From CAYWEP01 sp964457405 (GTDB lineage Bacteria > Patescibacteriota > Microgenomatia > Levybacterales > UBA12049), in assembly GCA_964457405.1 (NCBI GenBank), contig CAYWEP010000028.1, positions 1-14,303 of the forward strand: DNA of 14,303 nucleotides, written 5' to 3'. Of the stretch, positions 13,146 to 14,303 are shown piece by piece. Under the pieces are notes generated by a model. The model was not told the origin of the DNA and ran no database searches. It was given only the letters and a program-made list of their open reading frames with translations. Both the position numbers and the translations under genes were made by a program. Position 1 is the stretch's first letter; each line of letters begins with the position of its first letter.

Positions 13146-14303
13146 TTGAATAATTCTCTGAGGAAAAGATTGAGATCATACACGTTTACCGGTCCATCAT
13201 CGGTGATATCGGCTTGTTCTTTTTGTTCATCGTCACAATCCTTTGCCGGTGCAAGATCGCTGTAGCAGTCGCTTAAAATATTGTAATCCAGGATATTTCT
13301 CTGGCCGTCGTCGTTAATATCGCCTGATTCAAGGTAGACAACGGGCACATCTGTTTTTTTGTCATACTTTGTCGTTACATGGGGACGAGAGATTGCTTCA
13401 AGATACTTCTTCGCTTTTATACGAAAGTGATAATTCCCTTCGGGAAGTTCTTTCACATCTGTTATTGCCTCGTAACTTCCGGTTGCCGGATTATAGGTAA
13501 AATTGACCTTTACTGTTTTTCCAATATGGAGGTTTGACGCCTTGAGAATATCAATAGTCACGGGTATTGTCTTTGTGAGGGGATTTTTATTGCCGGCACC
13601 TTTACCTTGGTTATCGCCGCCATTACCGATGCCATGAAGATATACAGTAAATGCAAGGCGAGTTTCTCTTTTGCCAAGATTTCCCGGATCCTCATGAGCA
13701 AGTTCTTCTTCGTCCTCTGATGAAGAGGAGGATGATTCTGTATCGTCTGCCGTACTGCCTGATGTTGTATTGTCTGTACTGTCTTCGCTCCCGTCATCCT
13801 GGCTGGCGTTATCTTCTTCTACTTCTTCTACTACTGTCTCTTCCTCTTCCTCTACTGCTGTTCCTTCTTCTGCCTCTTCTGCTTCTTCTTCTGAATCCTC
13901 AGCTGCTTTGACCAAGGAAATCTTGCATTTTATATCTCTGTTATTATCGACCAAGGCAGTGACTGTCCCTATGGATCCTTCGAAGCGTTTCTTACGTGCT
14001 TTTATTCGCGTCCCCACAACACCCTGCGCGTTTGTCTCAGAGCTTGGGTTGAGGATATTGATGCGATTATCAGAAAGGCTTGACCGCCATATAATCTTTC
14101 TTCCTTTTATTGCTTGTCCGTTTCTATTGCGAAATGTTGCAGTCACACGCTGTTCTGTGGTTGTCAGCGTCAGCGATGTTGGAGAGCAAGTGAGCGTTGC
14201 AGTACTTGTTTGCGCCTGCAACACGCTCCCTTCTTGTCTTTGCTGGTATTTACCCCGTACCACAATGCCCCGCTCGTCAGAGCGAGGGTTAATAAAAAAG
14301 CGC
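13142..14303 (-). CDS. Big-1-like / acidic linker / dockerin surface protein (5' end open)
   Basis: The frame stays open to the window edge; a GTG at 14261-14263 would give 373 residues, but it has no signal sequence, so the true N-terminus may lie outside. Counting from that GTG: a Big-1-like Ig domain (20-117) with TLTCSPTSLTL and IKCKISL cysteines (C26, C113) matching the VWA protein's Ig domain; an acidic low-complexity linker (122-190, mostly Glu, Asp, Ser, Thr); the 'YLHGIGNGGD' beta domain (203-312); and a dockerin (314-373) with DINDDGQRNILD and DITDDGPVNVYD loops and C333/C343. It is the first visible gene of the operon and overlaps the protease gene by ATGA. A structural or adhesive role is likely. 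Another frame near the edge encodes a hydrophobic stretch (LLTLALTSGALWYGV), so a frameshift cannot be excluded. Confidence 0.85.
   Translation of the reverse strand, partial: RFFINPRSDERGIVVRGKYQQRQEGSVLQAQTSTATLTCSPTSLTLTTTEQRVTATFRNRNGQAIKGRKIIWRSSLSDNRINILNPSSETNAQGVVGTRIKARKKRFEGSIGTVTALVDNNRDIKCKISLVKAAEDSEEEAEEAEEGTAVEEEEETVVEEVEEDNASQDDGSEDSTDNTTSGSTADDTESSSSSSEDEEELAHEDPGNLGKRETRLAFTVYLHGIGNGGDNQGKGAGNKNPLTKTIPVTIDILKASNLHIGKTVKVNFTYNPATGSYEAITDVKELPEGNYHFRIKAKKYLEAISRPHVTTKYDKKTDVPVVYLESGDINDDGQRNILDYNILSDCYSDLAPAKDCDDEQKEQADITDDGPVNVYDLNLFLRELFK

Overview
The window looks like a scaffold from an uncultivated bacterium of the Candidate Phyla Radiation (Patescibacteria), probably Microgenomates-like. 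This rests on small ORFans, secreted proteins sharing an N-terminal module of the type PLT(L/V)xL(S/T)...R..A, dockerin-tailed surface proteins, tRNA genes without encoded CCA, and promoters sitting almost on the start codon. TGA is used as an ordinary stop. A run of 10 Ns (10573-10582) marks a scaffold join. The taxonomic call is inference from gene content.

Layout. 1-259: the 3' part of a strongly structured, unidentified RNA ending in an intrinsic terminator. 288-1079 (-): a membrane-anchored protein with three six-cysteine repeats. 1199-1453 (+): a GIY-YIG nuclease-like protein. 1454-2020: a GC-rich, palindrome-rich tRNA patch holding tRNA-Cys(GCA), tRNA-Ile(GAT), a Cys-like tRNA fragment, and two halves of a second Ile-like tRNA on either side of the intact tRNA-Ile; a 33-codon membrane-peptide ORF lies within it. 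2070-2700 (-): an AbrB/PIN (VapBC-type) toxin-antitoxin pair with a palindrome over its -35 box. 2896-3663 (+): a secreted copper lysyl oxidase-like protein. 3706-4536 (+): an inositol-monophosphatase-family enzyme. 4598-5482 and 5527-7191 (+): two uncharacterised proteins that both carry a CxDxR...RxxGG...H...C pattern like the zinc site of beta/zeta carbonic anhydrases. 7275-8024 (+): a CofE-like ligase.

From 8025 to the right edge, all genes are on the minus strand and form a cell-surface locus: a membrane-anchored cohesin protein, a VWA/SdrD-B/Big-1/dockerin protein, a subtilisin-family protease with a lysine-rich linker and dockerin, and a Big-1/acidic-linker/dockerin protein whose 5' end lies at or beyond the window edge. 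The last two overlap by ATGA. The three dockerin proteins share a common 'LHG(I/V)G' beta domain before the dockerin, and a cysteine pair within it. One cohesin next to three dockerins suggests a small surface scaffold. The secreted lysyl oxidase could in principle act on its lysine-rich linkers; that link is speculative.

Expression. Five genes have a sigma70-like -10 box ending only 6-10 nt before the ATG, implying leaderless or near-leaderless mRNAs, whereas genes such as vapC-like and cofE-like have clear Shine-Dalgarno sequences.
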